The notes: generated by a model from the sequence alone, not told the origin. 64,000 bases of DNA from Cytobacillus horneckiae (GCF_002835735.1 NZ_PISD01000008.1:186001-250000), one strand, 5' to 3'. Numbered from the stretch's first letter, positions 44,209 to 54,272 are shown. Program-made: numbers and translations.

Positions 44209-45921
44209 TCAAAATAAAAAATATCGCTGACCCATCGGTACTGTATCAACTGGATCACAAGACAGCAGCTCACCGTTTACTCTCACTTCATATGTTTGTG
44301 GATCGACTGTAATCTCAGGCGTTTCTGAATTTAATTTCATATCTTTTTTAGATAGTGTCCTAATTCCGCCAACTGGAAGGACCATTTTTTTAAGTGCCAA
44401 TTTTTCATGAACCCCGATATCATAGGCTGCCTGAGAGATAAAGGTAACAGAACTTTTTGATAGTGCCGCTCCAAACTGGGCGTACATTGGTCGATATATA
44501 TAAGGCTGCGGAGTCGGAATGGAAGCATTTGCATCTCCCATAAGGCCAGTTACAGCAAGACCGTTTTTAAGAACCATTTCCGGTTTAACGCCAAAGAATT
44601 TAGGCGACCAAATGACTAAGTCTGCCATTTTGCCGACTTCGATTGAACCTACATGTTCTGATATTCCATGTGTAATTGCTGGATTAATCGTGTATTTAGC
44701 AATATAGCGCTTGGCACGGTTGTTGTCAGCAAATTTACTGTCTCCTTGCATGGAACCCCTTTGTTTTTTCATTTTGTCCGCTGTTTGCCATGTGCGCAGG
44801 ACGACTTCACCTACACGGCCCATTGCTTGTGCATCAGAACTAACCATGCTAAATACGCCTATGTCCTGAAGAATATCCTCAGCTGCAATTGTTTCTCTTC
44901 TAATTCTTGAATCTGCAAATGCAATATCTTCTGGTACAGAAGGGTTTAAGTGATGGCATACCATGACCATATCGAGATGTTCATCAATCGTATTGACGGT
45001 ATAAGGGAGGGTAGGGTTAGTTGATGATGGCAGAATGTTCAGATAACTTGCTGATTTAATTAAATCGGGTGCATGTCCACCACCGGCGCCTTCAGTATGA
45101 TACATATGAAGAACCCGGTCTTTCACAGCAGCCATTGTATTTTCCATAAATCCGCTTTCATTCAAAGTATCAGCGTGCAAGGCAACTTGAATATCAAATT
45201 CGTCTGCTACACGCAAGGCATAGTCAAGGGATGATCCTGTTGCTCCCCAGTCTTCGTGAACTTTTAACCCAATTACGCCTGCTCTCACTTGCTCTGCTAA
45301 AGGCTCAAAGGAAGCCGCATGCCCTTTGCCTGTAAAGCCAACGTTAATAGGAAGGCCTTCAGCAGCAGCTAACATACGATGAATACTCCATTTACCAGGA
45401 GTTACTGTAGTAGCCCGCGATCCCGCCGCTGGCCCTGTGCCTCCGCCGATTAAAGTGGTCGTTCCAGATGTGAGAGCTACTTGCACTTGTTCCGGATTGA
45501 TAAAATGCACATGGGTATCGATCGCTCCGGCAGTCACAATCAAACCTTCCCCGGCAATAATTTCAGTCGAAGCGCCAATAATAATATCAACGTTATCCAT
45601 CACTAGAGGATTGCCGCTTTTGCCAATGCCAAAAATCAATCCATCTTTAATTGCTAAATCTGCTTTATAAATACCTGTGTAATCTAAAACAACAACATTC
45701 GTTATAACTGTATCTGCTACGCCTTCATCTCGTATGGCTAGAGGGTGTTGACCCATTCCGTCCCTAATGACTTTTCCACCGCCAAAGACAACTTCTTCTC
45801 CATAGGCTGTATAATCTTTCTCGATTTGGATAAACAAGTCAGTATCTGCAAGCCGGATGGAGTCACCTGTTGTTGGACCATACATTTCTGCATACTGTTT
45901 TCGTGACATTTTAAAACTCAT
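44209..45921 (-). CDS. ureC: Urease alpha subunit UreC
   Basis: A 570-residue catalytic subunit of normal length. All active-site residues are present at the positions known from B. pasteurii urease: His137 and His139, carbamylated Lys220 (GLKVHEDW), His222, His249, His275, flap Cys322-His323 (VCHHLNP) and Asp363. It hydrolyses urea to ammonia and carbamate at a di-nickel centre. It overlaps ureB by 4 bp. No damage is seen, so the enzyme should be functional given nickel. Confidence 0.98.
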   Translation of the reverse strand: MSFKMSRKQYAEMYGPTTGDSIRLADTDLFIQIEKDYTAYGEEVVFGGGKVIRDGMGQHPLAIRDEGVADTVITNVVVLDYTGIYKADLAIKDGLIFGIGKSGNPLVMDNVDIIIGASTEIIAGEGLIVTAGAIDTHVHFINPEQVQVALTSGTTTLIGGGTGPAAGSRATTVTPGKWSIHRMLAAAEGLPINVGFTGKGHAASFEPLAEQVRAGVIGLKVHEDWGATGSSLDYALRVADEFDIQVALHADTLNESGFMENTMAAVKDRVLHMYHTEGAGGGHAPDLIKSASYLNILPSSTNPTLPYTVNTIDEHLDMVMVCHHLNPSVPEDIAFADSRIRRETIAAEDILQDIGVFSMVSSDAQAMGRVGEVVLRTWQTADKMKKQRGSMQGDSKFADNNRAKRYIAKYTINPAITHGISEHVGSIEVGKMADLVIWSPKFFGVKPEMVLKNGLAVTGLMGDANASIPTPQPYIYRPMYAQFGAALSKSSVTFISQAAYDIGVHEKLALKKMVLPVGGIRTLSKKDMKLNSETPEITVDPQTYEVRVNGELLSCDPVDTVPMGQRYFLF

Positions 45922-46259
45922 AATTGATCCTCGCTTTCTAAAGAGCCATCAACTTTATTATTGAAACCGTATACACGGCGTTCACCTGCAAAATTAATCA
46001 GCTCGATTTCCTTTTCATCGCCAGGTTCAAACCGAACTGCTGCTCCGGCGGGAACATTTAATCTTTTTCCGTAAGATTGCTTCCGATTAAATTGGAGCGC
46101 TTCATTCACTTCGTAAAAATGAAAATGTGATCCTACCTGAATAGGGCGGTCGCCTAAATTTGTAACGGAAATGATAAATACTTCTTTTCCGTCATTACAA
46201 ATAATATCTCCCTCTCCTAAGACGAATTCTCCAGGCACCATATACTGATTCCTCCTCAT
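45918..46259 (-). CDS. ureB: Urease beta subunit UreB
   Basis: A 113-residue UreB with the signature [35 protein letters not shown] and [11 protein letters not shown]. Structural subunit packing against UreC. It overlaps ureC by 4 bp and ureA by one base. Confidence 0.97.
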   Translation of the reverse strand: MRRNQYMVPGEFVLGEGDIICNDGKEVFIISVTNLGDRPIQVGSHFHFYEVNEALQFNRKQSYGKRLNVPAGAAVRFEPGDEKEIELINFAGERRVYGFNNKVDGSLESEDQL

Positions 46260-46561
46260 TATTTTATTGGGCTGTGGACAGTTACCAATTTTGTCCCATC
46301 TGGAAAAGTCACTTCTACCTGAATATCATCAATCATCTCAGGTATCCCGTCCATGACATCTTCTCTAGATAGAATCGTCGTTCCAAATTCCATTAGTTCC
46401 GCCACGGTTTTGCCGTCTCTCGCTCCTTCCATCACTTCATAAGTAATGAGAGCGACAGCTTCCGGATGATTTAATTTTAGCCCTCTTAATTTCCGGCGTC
46501 TGGCAAGGTCTGCCGCCACTACTATCATGAGCTTGTCAATTTCCCTTGGCAATAAATGCAT
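46259..46561 (-). CDS. ureA: Urease gamma subunit UreA
   Basis: A 100-residue gamma subunit with [20 protein letters not shown] at the start and the [20 protein letters not shown] signature. It is the first gene of the operon; AGGAGG lies 6 bp before ATG 46561. A hairpin terminator sits about 30 bp upstream in the leader, so expression may be attenuated. Confidence 0.97.
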   Translation of the reverse strand: MHLLPREIDKLMIVVAADLARRRKLRGLKLNHPEAVALITYEVMEGARDGKTVAELMEFGTTILSREDVMDGIPEMIDDIQVEVTFPDGTKLVTVHSPIK

Positions 46562-46589
46562 ATTAAACCTCCTGTATTAAATTTGAGCA

Positions 46590-46622
46590 ATAAAAAACTC
46601 CCTTTTGGAAGAAAGGGACTTT
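46590..46622 (-). promoter_or_regulatory. Putative attenuator in the urease leader
   Basis: On the minus strand AGTCCCTTTC (46611-46620) pairs with AAAAGGGAGT (46597-46606), loop TTCC, then TTTTTTA: a good intrinsic terminator before ureA. A competing pairing exists: GGACAATTTT (46641-46650) with AAAAAGTCC (46617-46625), which would swallow the first arm of the terminator. This is the layout of an antiterminator/terminator switch; the ligand or protein is unknown. Confidence 0.6.
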
Positions 46623-46691
46623 TTACTCATAACAAAGTATAAAATTGTCCAAATTTCTCCTCTTGGCACTATTCTCAACTTCACAAGAGCG

Positions 46692-46720
46692 ATTCTAGCA
46701 TATAAAAAATTTTAAGTGAA
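46692..46720 (-). promoter_or_regulatory. Putative sigma-A promoter of the urease operon
   Basis: Minus strand TTCACT (46715-46720) and TAGAAT (46692-46697), spacer 17 bp. Transcription would begin near 46685, giving a leader of about 125 bases. Confidence 0.55.
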
Positions 46721-46859
46721 GTCTAACGCAATGCGGTTTCGGTAATTTAGACAGTTATATATTTTAAATATTTTCATAGAAACATATGAGTCACAAGGTT
46801 TAGCCGTATATTCCTGGTTTATTTTTTTTCACTTCATAAAAAATTTTAAAGTGTTCCTC

Positions 46860-46888
46860 TTGACAGAAAAATATTTCTTTTTTAAAGT
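46860..46888 (+). promoter_or_regulatory. Putative sigma-A promoter for the peptidase-like gene
   Basis: TTGACA (46860-46865) and TAAAGT (46883-46888) with a 17-bp spacer, about 170 bp before ATG 47058. No TnrA-type 17-bp palindrome was seen in this divergent region. Confidence 0.45.
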
Positions 46889-47057
46889 ATAGCTGTACTA
46901 AATACTCCGCAACAAAAATTGTCTCAAGCATCGTCTCTCCCACTTCACAATTTGAACTGGCTGCTCCCAAAGCTATTCAATTATCTTACATCTAATTATA
47001 AAAACTGAATGATTAATGATGCATACTTATCTGAAAATTTTAAAGAAAGGGGGAAGT

Positions 47058-47882
47058 ATGAAAAAGGCAATTAGTGTCCTCGCGCTGATATCAATCTTCT
47101 TTGTATTATGTTACAAGGAAGTTATGCAGGAGCACGTAGATAAACACATTGTAATAACTGAGGATAGCAAGGTTACCTTTGAAATAATTTCTCGAACTGG
47201 ATCATTTAACGATATAGCGTCTGTCGAGAAAGAAGTATTAGAAGCATATGATATTATCCACCAAAAGCTTCAAGTAGATGATGTATCGCCTCTAACGATC
47301 AAAATCATTGTGGAGAAGGATAGATCTGCTACTTGCTATAAAAATAATATGAACGAGATGACAATTTCAGAAAATAATGATCTTGTTGTACACAAATTAA
47401 CTCATATTTTACTCGGATATGGGTTGAACTTTGATGCGAGCAATGGGTATTTAACACAAGAAGGGTTTGCTATTTACATGGAGAGTAAATATGGCAAGCA
47501 GAGTTTTCCTAACTTTGGTATTTCAGAGCATAAAATGATGAAATATCTTATTGATTCTAATAAAGAGATCCCTCTATCTGAATTGATAGATGGACAATAC
47601 GATGGTTCTTTATTTCGACCTTTCATGATGAAACAAGAGGGCCTTACTTTACAGTGGATTAGCTTTATTCAAGCAGGTTCGTTTATAACTTATTTAATTA
47701 ATACCTATGGTTTAATAAAGTTTGAGTCCATCTACAACAGTAGATACTTAGCGAGAAGAATGGAAGAAGTATACGGAAAAGACATGAATGAATTAGAGCA
47801 AGATTGGATTGTTTATGTAAGGAAAAGTCAGAAAGAATTAAAAAGAGCTGAGCAGAAAAAAATTCAAAGTTATGTAAATTAA
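47058..47882 (+). CDS. Exported peptidase-MA-like protein with altered zinc motif
   Basis: A 274-residue protein with an N-terminal hydrophobic signal or anchor (residues 4-18), otherwise extracytoplasmic. It has the outline of a gluzincin (peptidase MA-like): a helix with H-K-L-T-H at 112-116 and, 19 residues later, a third-ligand-type Glu135 in TQEGFAIYME. The normal motif is HEXXH; here the catalytic Glu is Lys (AAA for GAA), so the zinc could still bind but proteolysis is unlikely. ATG 47058 follows AAAGGGGG. It lies before the nickel-type transporter, 112 bp away; whether it helps metal capture is unknown. Confidence 0.75.
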   Translation: MKKAISVLALISIFFVLCYKEVMQEHVDKHIVITEDSKVTFEIISRTGSFNDIASVEKEVLEAYDIIHQKLQVDDVSPLTIKIIVEKDRSATCYKNNMNEMTISENNDLVVHKLTHILLGYGLNFDASNGYLTQEGFAIYMESKYGKQSFPNFGISEHKMMKYLIDSNKEIPLSELIDGQYDGSLFRPFMMKQEGLTLQWISFIQAGSFITYLINTYGLIKFESIYNSRYLARRMEEVYGKDMNELEQDWIVYVRKSQKELKRAEQKKIQSYVN

Positions 47883-47994
47883 CAAACTTCTTCATCTACT
47901 ATTTTTTGAAAAGGCAATAAAATGAGAAGAAGTATTGGATGTTTAAATGTTTGAATATTCTTATTATTTATTAAATGCAACATGAGGTGAAGAA

Positions 47995-49608
47995 ATGAAA
48001 AATAATAAAATTAGTTTTCTTTTCTTGTTACTTTTAGTGTTTTCAATTTTGACAGCTGGTTGTACCTCATTGGATTCAACTCAATCTGTCAATGAAAGTA
48101 AGGAGATTAGAAAAGACGAATTGGTATTAGCTGTTGACGGGGAGCCTGATGCTGGCTTTGACCCGACAACTGGCTGGGGCCGCTATGGATCTCCACTGTT
48201 TCAAAGCACGATTTTAAAAAGAAATAATCAATTAGAAATTGTTAATGATATTGCGGAAAATTATGAAGTAAGTGAAGATGGCAAAGTTTGGACAGTGGAC
48301 TTGCGTAAAGATGTGAAGTTTTCAGACGGTGTTCCTTTAACAGCAGCAGATGTTCAATTTACATTTGAAACGGCCTTACACACTGGATCAGTTGTTGACT
48401 TGAATATTTTGAAAAAAATAGAAGCTACTGATAAGTACACAGTAAAATTCACATTAAAGGAGCCGCAATCAACCTTTATAAACTCTTTAGTGACGACAGG
48501 TATTGTGCCTAAACATGCATATGGAAAGGATTACTCCGAAAATCCGGTTGGATCCGGCCCCTATCAGCTCGTTCAGTGGGACAGGGGTCAACAGCTCATT
48601 GTACAAGCTAACCCTGAATATTATGATAAAAAGCCATTTTTTCAAAAGCTGACTTTTTTATTTTTAAATGAAGATGCCACTTTTGCAGCTGCTCAAGCGG
48701 GCAATGTTGATGTCGCCTCTATTCCGGCTGCATTTAGTAAACAGCAAGTACCCGGTATGCAATTACAGGCAGTAAAAACGGTTGATAATCGCGGAATTGT
48801 GTTTCCATACGTAAAATCAGGTGATTTTACTGAAAGTGGTTTACCAATAGGAAACGATGTAACAGCTGATCCAGCCATTCGACGAGCGATAAATTATGCA
48901 ATTGACAGACAAGCACTCATTGAAGGAGTGCTGGAAGGGTATGGTTCACCAGCCTATACTTCAGTAGATGGTTTGCCATGGTGGAATTCTGATACCGTCT
49001 TTGAGGATGCGAACATTGATGGCGCTAGAAAAATTTTGCAAAAATCTGGATGGGAAGATACTGATGGAGACGGAATACTCGAGAAAGGCTCATTGAAAGC
49101 TGAATTCACTTTATATTACACTGCTGGCGATGCAATAAGACAATCTCTCTCGATAGCAGTTGCAGATATGTTAGAGCCTCTTGGGATTAATGTAAAAGTA
49201 AAGGGTGGAAGTTGGGATACGATCGAAAAAGAAATGTACTCAAATGCTGTACTCATGGGCTGGGGGAGCCACGATCCGCATGAAATGTATAATGTTTACA
49301 GCCGTAAATATGCAGGAGTAGATTACTATAACACTGGTTTCTATCAAAATAATACAGTTGATGAGTATTTTGAAAAGGCTCTTAGTGCTCTAAATGAAAA
49401 AGAAGCTTTGGAGTTTTGGAAAAAAGCACAATGGGATGGCGAGACTGGCTTAAGTGCAAAAGGTGACGCTCCATGGGCATGGCTAGTGAACATTGACCAC
49501 TTATATTTAGTTAAGGATGGGCTTGATATTGGTAAACAAAGAATTCATCCCCATGGTCATGGCTGGCCAGTGACAAACAATATTGAAGAATGGAGATGGA
49601 ATGACTAA
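47995..49608 (+). CDS. nikA: Nickel-type ABC transporter substrate-binding lipoprotein (urease-linked)
   Basis: A 537-residue SBP of the peptide/nickel family with lipobox LTAGC (Cys23). Family elements GEPDAGFDPTTGWGRYGSP and DGKVWTVDLRKDVKFSDGVP are present. Near the C-terminus a His-rich HPHGHGW could take part in metal binding. It opens a five-gene transporter operon whose ATPases and permeases follow, divergent from the urease operon, so nickel or a nickel chelate is the likely cargo. ATG 47995 follows GAGGTGAAGA. Confidence 0.9.
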   Translation: MKNNKISFLFLLLLVFSILTAGCTSLDSTQSVNESKEIRKDELVLAVDGEPDAGFDPTTGWGRYGSPLFQSTILKRNNQLEIVNDIAENYEVSEDGKVWTVDLRKDVKFSDGVPLTAADVQFTFETALHTGSVVDLNILKKIEATDKYTVKFTLKEPQSTFINSLVTTGIVPKHAYGKDYSENPVGSGPYQLVQWDRGQQLIVQANPEYYDKKPFFQKLTFLFLNEDATFAAAQAGNVDVASIPAAFSKQQVPGMQLQAVKTVDNRGIVFPYVKSGDFTESGLPIGNDVTADPAIRRAINYAIDRQALIEGVLEGYGSPAYTSVDGLPWWNSDTVFEDANIDGARKILQKSGWEDTDGDGILEKGSLKAEFTLYYTAGDAIRQSLSIAVADMLEPLGINVKVKGGSWDTIEKEMYSNAVLMGWGSHDPHEMYNVYSRKYAGVDYYNTGFYQNNTVDEYFEKALSALNEKEALEFWKKAQWDGETGLSAKGDAPWAWLVNIDHLYLVKDGLDIGKQRIHPHGHGWPVTNNIEEWRWND

Positions 49609-50611
49609 GGTGGACAAAAATTTTTATATAAAACTTGGGAAATTTTTTTTATTGAAAAGTTTTAGAATCGCCACTTTATTATTTGCCATTTGCATCATTT
49701 CTTTTCTTTTAATAAAGAACTCGCCTATTGACCCAATTCAAGCCTATATTGGTGCGGATATGTTAACGGTGGGACCTGAACAGCGCGAGAGAATAGCTGA
49801 GTACTGGGGGCTAAATCTTCCAGTTATGGTTCAGTTTTGGAATTGGCTTTCCGCACTGCTAACAGGAGATTTAGGCACCTCAATGATCTATCGCAGTCCA
49901 GTATCTGAAATAATTAGTGAACGTTTTATTCATTCCCTTGTTTTAATGATTGCAGCATGGCTTTTATCAGGGATTTTTGGTTTTGCAATGGGGGTGATTG
50001 CCGCTATGAAAAAGGATACATGGATTGACAAAATCATTGTCTGGTATTGTTATACTCTTGCATCGACCCCGACATTTTGGGTTGGGCTGCTTATGCTCAT
50101 TATTTTTGCTGTATGGCTTGGCTGGTTTCCAATAGGGCTGAGTGTTCCTGTTGGTTCCCTTGCGGAGGATGTTTCGATAGCAGATCGACTAAGACATCTT
50201 ATTCTTCCTGCTGTCACGCTTAGCATTGTTGGTGTGGCGAATGTCGCCTTGCATACACGTCAGAAAATGATCGATGTTTTAGCTAGTGATTATGTGTTAT
50301 TCGCAAAAGCCAGAGGTGAACGCGGTTTTGTCTTATTTTGGAGACATGGATTAAGAAATATTGCGTTGCCTGCAGTCACATTACAATTTGCAGCTTTTAG
50401 TGAATTGTTTGGCGGGGCGGTTCTCGCTGAGCAAGTTTTCTCTTATCCCGGTCTTGGTCAAGCAACAGTTGAAGCAGGTTTAAGGGGGGATGTGCCTCTT
50501 TTGTTGGGATTAGTAATATTTAGTACAATATTCATTTTTGCAGGTAATTTAATTGCTGATTTAATTTATTACGTAGTAGATCCAAGAACAAGGGAGGGCT
50601 GGAGGATATGA
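49601..50611 (+). CDS. nikB: Nickel-type ABC transporter permease NikB
   Basis: A 336-residue permease with six helices. It shows SFLLIKNSPIDPIQAYIGAD, the NikB-type N-terminal signature, and the coupling loop DYVLFAKARGERGFVLFWRH. I take ATG 49601 after TGGAGA, overlapping the nikA stop by 8 bp; a frame-open ATG 18 bp earlier lacks a site. Partner of the next permease. Confidence 0.92.
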   Translation: MTKVDKNFYIKLGKFFLLKSFRIATLLFAICIISFLLIKNSPIDPIQAYIGADMLTVGPEQRERIAEYWGLNLPVMVQFWNWLSALLTGDLGTSMIYRSPVSEIISERFIHSLVLMIAAWLLSGIFGFAMGVIAAMKKDTWIDKIIVWYCYTLASTPTFWVGLLMLIIFAVWLGWFPIGLSVPVGSLAEDVSIADRLRHLILPAVTLSIVGVANVALHTRQKMIDVLASDYVLFAKARGERGFVLFWRHGLRNIALPAVTLQFAAFSELFGGAVLAEQVFSYPGLGQATVEAGLRGDVPLLLGLVIFSTIFIFAGNLIADLIYYVVDPRTREGWRI

Positions 50612-51447
50612 TTTCAAGCCTCAAAAAAAGAACTCGTTTCTCCCTTAACCGAAGGCAAAAGACATTTCTTACGCTTTTTAGTTTGATTGTTTTCTTAATA
50701 TGTATTGTATTAGTGGGAGCTTTATTGGATGAAGGGAGAATTGCGACAAACCTTGTCGACCGCAATCTTGTTCCTTCTTTTGACCATCCCTTTGGTACTG
50801 ATTGGTTAGGAAGAGATATGTTTACACGTACGATCATGGGGCTTTCTTTAAGTATAGGAGTGGGATTGATCGGAGCAGTTGGTAGCATATCGATTGCTCT
50901 GATTCTTGGTACCGCTGCAGCAATTATGGGCAACAAAGGCGATCGGCTAATTTCGTGGCTCATTGACCTTTTTCTCAGTGTCCCGCATCTAGTTACCCTT
51001 ATCCTTATTGCTTTTACATTAGGCGGAGGCTTTAAAGGGATTGTTATTGGAATTGCATTAACTCATTGGCCAAGTCTTGCTCGAATCATTAGGGTAGAAG
51101 TGATGCAAATTCGCACTTCAGAATTTGTAAAAGTTTCTCGGCAAATGGGTAAATCTCATTGGTGGATCGCTTTGCATCATATGCTACCACACTTAGTCCC
51201 TCAGGTTTTAGTTGGCTTTACCTTACTATTCCCTCATGTAATTTTACATGAATCTGCTGTAACGTTTTTAGGATTAGGGCTATCGCCTCACGAGCCGGCA
51301 ATCGGGATTATCCTGTCTGAATCTATGAAATATTTGTCTTCAGGTATGTGGTGGCTTGCATTTTTTCCGGGGCTTTGTTTGCTGATTGTTGTTCGGACGT
51401 TTGATAATATTGGTGAAAAACTTCGTATGTTCCTTCATTCCAACTAG
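50608..51447 (+). CDS. nikC: Nickel-type ABC transporter permease NikC
   Basis: A 279-residue permease with the DppC/NikC mark HPFGTDWLGRDMFTRTIMG and the coupling loop FVKVSRQMGKSHWWI. ATG 50608 overlaps nikB by 4 bp (ATGA), following GGAGG. Confidence 0.93.
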   Translation: MISSLKKRTRFSLNRRQKTFLTLFSLIVFLICIVLVGALLDEGRIATNLVDRNLVPSFDHPFGTDWLGRDMFTRTIMGLSLSIGVGLIGAVGSISIALILGTAAAIMGNKGDRLISWLIDLFLSVPHLVTLILIAFTLGGGFKGIVIGIALTHWPSLARIIRVEVMQIRTSEFVKVSRQMGKSHWWIALHHMLPHLVPQVLVGFTLLFPHVILHESAVTFLGLGLSPHEPAIGIILSESMKYLSSGMWWLAFFPGLCLLIVVRTFDNIGEKLRMFLHSN

Positions 51448-51478
51448 TAAAAGATGCAGTTTTGTGAGGTGTTAACAA

Positions 51479-52402
51479 ATAGCTATTCTAGAAGTAAATG
51501 ATTTATCGATAACTTTTAAACAATATACAAATGGACTAAAAAAGAAATATATTAAAGTGATTTCAAGCTTGAACATCTCTGTTGAAGCCGGTGAAATCCT
51601 TGCCGTAGTCGGCGCAAGCGGTTCAGGGAAAAGTTTGCTGGCACATGCGATTTTAGGGATACTTCCAAGTAATGCAAAGGTGAGTGGGACAATTAAATTT
51701 AACGGAGAAATACTTACTTCTGCTCGACAAGAAGCATTACGCGGAAGGGAAATTGCACTTGTTCCTCAATCAGTAAACTATCTAGATCCTCTTATGCGTG
51801 TTGGAAAACAAGTTCGTACATCTGTAAAAAAAGGCAATGAAGCTAAGGCACAGCGGGAAGTATTTGAACGTTATCGCCTTAAATCAGATGTAGATAAGAT
51901 GTATCCATTTCAACTTTCTGGCGGTATGGCGAGAAGAACACTTCTATCTACTGCCATGGTTAGCGGAGCTAGGGTTATTATTGCAGATGAGCCTACACCC
52001 GGACTTGATCCCGCTGTAATCAACGAGGCATTAAATCATTTTAGGGATGTTGCAGACAACGGCAATGCAGTCATGCTTATCACACATGATATTGAGTCTG
52101 CCTTAAAAATTGCCGATAAAATTGCCGTTTTGTATGCAGGAAGTACAGTCGAGGTAGCTCCTGCCAATAATTTTACTGGTAATGGTGAGAAACTAAGACA
52201 TCCGTATAGCAAGGGTTTGTGGAGAGCATTACCCCAAAATGAATTTATCCCAATTCCAGGTTCACAGCCTCATCCAAGTACCTTACCGTCTGGGTGTTTG
52301 TTTGAACCACGATGTGTAAAAGCAACTCTTGAATGTACGAAAGCTCAACCAGTGATGAGGGAGCTACGAAATGGAATAGTGAGGTGTATTCATGCAACTT
52401 GA
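51479..52402 (+). CDS. nikD: Nickel-type ABC transporter ATPase NikD, apparently with ATA start
   Basis: The ATPase core is complete: Walker A GASGSGKS, signature LSGGMARR, Walker B VIIADEPTPGLD, H-loop LITHDIES, plus the C-terminal oligopeptide/nickel extension with PSGCLFEPRC. The family N-terminus (AILEVNDLSITFKQYTNG) is encoded from 51482, 8 bp behind GAGGTG, but the codon at the expected start (51479) is ATA and a stop lies two codons before it. The next usual start is GTG 51557, which would drop the first strands. A single G-to-A change from ATG explains this; expression is probably reduced. Confidence 0.85.
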   Translation: MAILEVNDLSITFKQYTNGLKKKYIKVISSLNISVEAGEILAVVGASGSGKSLLAHAILGILPSNAKVSGTIKFNGEILTSARQEALRGREIALVPQSVNYLDPLMRVGKQVRTSVKKGNEAKAQREVFERYRLKSDVDKMYPFQLSGGMARRTLLSTAMVSGARVIIADEPTPGLDPAVINEALNHFRDVADNGNAVMLITHDIESALKIADKIAVLYAGSTVEVAPANNFTGNGEKLRHPYSKGLWRALPQNEFIPIPGSQPHPSTLPSGCLFEPRCVKATLECTKAQPVMRELRNGIVRCIHAT

Positions 52403-52994
52403 AGCTAAAAACATCGGCTTTCGCTATGATAATGGCCCGTGGCTATTTCAAGGAATCAATTTCATTCTCAAGCCAAGGGAGATTGTAGGACTGACTGGAG
52501 TAAGTGGACGTGGGAAAACAACATTTTGCAAGATTTTAGCAGGGTTAGAGAAACCTGTTGAAGGCAGTATCACCCTTAATAGAAAAGAGCTTCATAGAAA
52601 TGGATATCACCCTGTACAATTAATCTATCAAAATCCGGAAAAGGCCGTAAATCCGCGTTGGAAGATGGAAAAAATTCTTAACGAAGGGTGGAAACCTGAC
52701 GAAGAGTTGCTGACATCATTAGGAATCGAGAAGGAGTGGCTCATGCGCTGGCCGAATGAGCTTTCTGGTGGTGAGCTTCAGAGATTTTGTGTTGCCCGTG
52801 CATTGGGACCTAATACTCGTTTTTTAATTGCGGATGAAATGACAACAATGCTTGATGCAATCACACAAGCTCAAATCTGGCAAGCTGTTTTGGAAATCTT
52901 CAAAAAAAGAGAGATGGGAATAGTTGTTGTCAGTCATGAAGCTAAGCTTATTCAAAGGCTTTGCCATCGCGTAATTGAGATAAATAGTTTATAA
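52392..52994 (+). CDS. nikE: Nickel-type ABC transporter ATPase NikE
   Basis: A short 200-residue ATPase with Walker A GVSGRGKTT, signature LSGGELQR, Walker B FLIADEMTTMLD and H-loop VVSHEAK. The usual C-terminal extension is absent. It overlaps nikD by 11 bp and ends the operon. Confidence 0.9.
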   Translation: MQLEAKNIGFRYDNGPWLFQGINFILKPREIVGLTGVSGRGKTTFCKILAGLEKPVEGSITLNRKELHRNGYHPVQLIYQNPEKAVNPRWKMEKILNEGWKPDEELLTSLGIEKEWLMRWPNELSGGELQRFCVARALGPNTRFLIADEMTTMLDAITQAQIWQAVLEIFKKREMGIVVVSHEAKLIQRLCHRVIEINSL

Positions 52995-53021
52995 ATATTC
53001 TATACTAATGAAGAAAGATGA

Positions 53022-53045
53022 AATTTTAGTTGGATTTGAAGAGGT
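53022..53045. repeat. Second copy of a 24-bp motif
   Basis: AATTTTAGTTGGATTTGAAG then AGGT, nearly identical to 33462-33485. It may mark the end of a dispersed element. Confidence 0.35.
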
Positions 53046-53249
53046 TCCATCCCGCGAAACAATAAGGCAAGAATTGCTTGAGTGATAAGCCATTAAAAAG
53101 AGACCGTCATGACTAAGGATATCAATTATCCTTCATTTTTTAAATTCTTCATATTCTTTTCATGCATCCCATAACTTTTTAAAAAGGTAAAACGTTTATT
53201 GATTAGAGTGCACATTTTTTCTATATCATTAAATGAATGGAGGCAAAAC

Positions 53250-54272
53250 ATGAAGATTCTTATTTTAGGGGGGACTCGTTTTTTAGGAAGAGCTATCGTA
53301 GAAGAAGCAGTGAAAAGAAAACATGAAATTACCTTATTTAATCGCGGAACAAATAAAGAGGTTTTTCCTGATCTTGAGCAGCTTGTTGGAAATCGGGATC
53401 AAGATGTATCTCTTTTGAAAAAAAGGAATTGGGATGCCGTTATAGATACATGCGCATTCGCGCCCCACCAAATCAAAAATATCGCGGCAGTACTAAGAGA
53501 CAGTGTTGAACATTATACTTTCATCTCAAGTATCTCTGTTTATAGAGACTGGATTCCGCCAAATATTACAGAAGATTACCATTTGCAATCAATACAGTTA
53601 GATAAATTAAAAGCAGTAGAAGTGGGGACGGTTTCACCGTACGAGTATTATGGCGCATTAAAAGCTTTATGTGAAGCAGAAGTTGAAAAAAATTGGCCAG
53701 GGCATGCTTTGCATATACGAGCTGGACTGCTTGTCGGGCCATATGATTATTCCGATCGGCTCCCATATTGGGTCGAGCGGGTAGCACAGGGCGGGAGAAT
53801 ATTGGTACCGGGACGCCTTGACCGTCCAATACAATTGATTGATGTAAAGGATATAGCATCGTGGGTCATTCATATGGCTGAAAACAGAAATGCAGGCGTA
53901 TATAATGTAACGGGTCCGAATAATCAATTAACGATTGAAGAACTATTAAATATATGTCGAGCAGTGACAGGTAGTGACGGGGAATGGGTGAGTGTTGATG
54001 AACCATTTTTGCGGGCGCACAAGATAGAGCCGTGGACTGAAATGCCTTTATGGATACCTGAAGATTTTTCATTGGAAGGTGAAAAAGCACCTTGGAAAGG
54101 AACTTTTGCAATCAGTATAGATAAAGCTGTGCGAACGGGTCTTTCTTTTCGACCTCTTAAGGAAACGATTCAAGAAGTATATCACTGGGAAAGGGAGCGG
54201 CATCATTCAGATAAAGTAGCGGGATTATCAAGAGATAAAGAGTGTGCACTGCTGAATGAGTGGCATAAGTAA
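53250..54272 (+). CDS. NAD-dependent epimerase/dehydratase family protein
   Basis: A 340-residue extended SDR. The N-terminal ILGGTRFLGRAIVEEA binds NAD(P), and the catalytic YxxxK appears as YYGALKALCEAE near residues 134-145. A C-terminal substrate domain completes the usual length. ATG 53250 follows TGGAGGC. It resembles Bacillus proteins named isoflavone reductase-like or nucleoside-sugar epimerase; the substrate is unknown. It stands alone with a terminator behind it. Confidence 0.85.
   Translation: MKILILGGTRFLGRAIVEEAVKRKHEITLFNRGTNKEVFPDLEQLVGNRDQDVSLLKKRNWDAVIDTCAFAPHQIKNIAAVLRDSVEHYTFISSISVYRDWIPPNITEDYHLQSIQLDKLKAVEVGTVSPYEYYGALKALCEAEVEKNWPGHALHIRAGLLVGPYDYSDRLPYWVERVAQGGRILVPGRLDRPIQLIDVKDIASWVIHMAENRNAGVYNVTGPNNQLTIEELLNICRAVTGSDGEWVSVDEPFLRAHKIEPWTEMPLWIPEDFSLEGEKAPWKGTFAISIDKAVRTGLSFRPLKETIQEVYHWERERHHSDKVAGLSRDKECALLNEWHK

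Noticed and set aside
46562-47057. TnrA box upstream of urease
   Set aside because: No TGTNA-N7-TNACA palindrome was found; TGTTCCTCTTGACA near 46852 has the wrong length.
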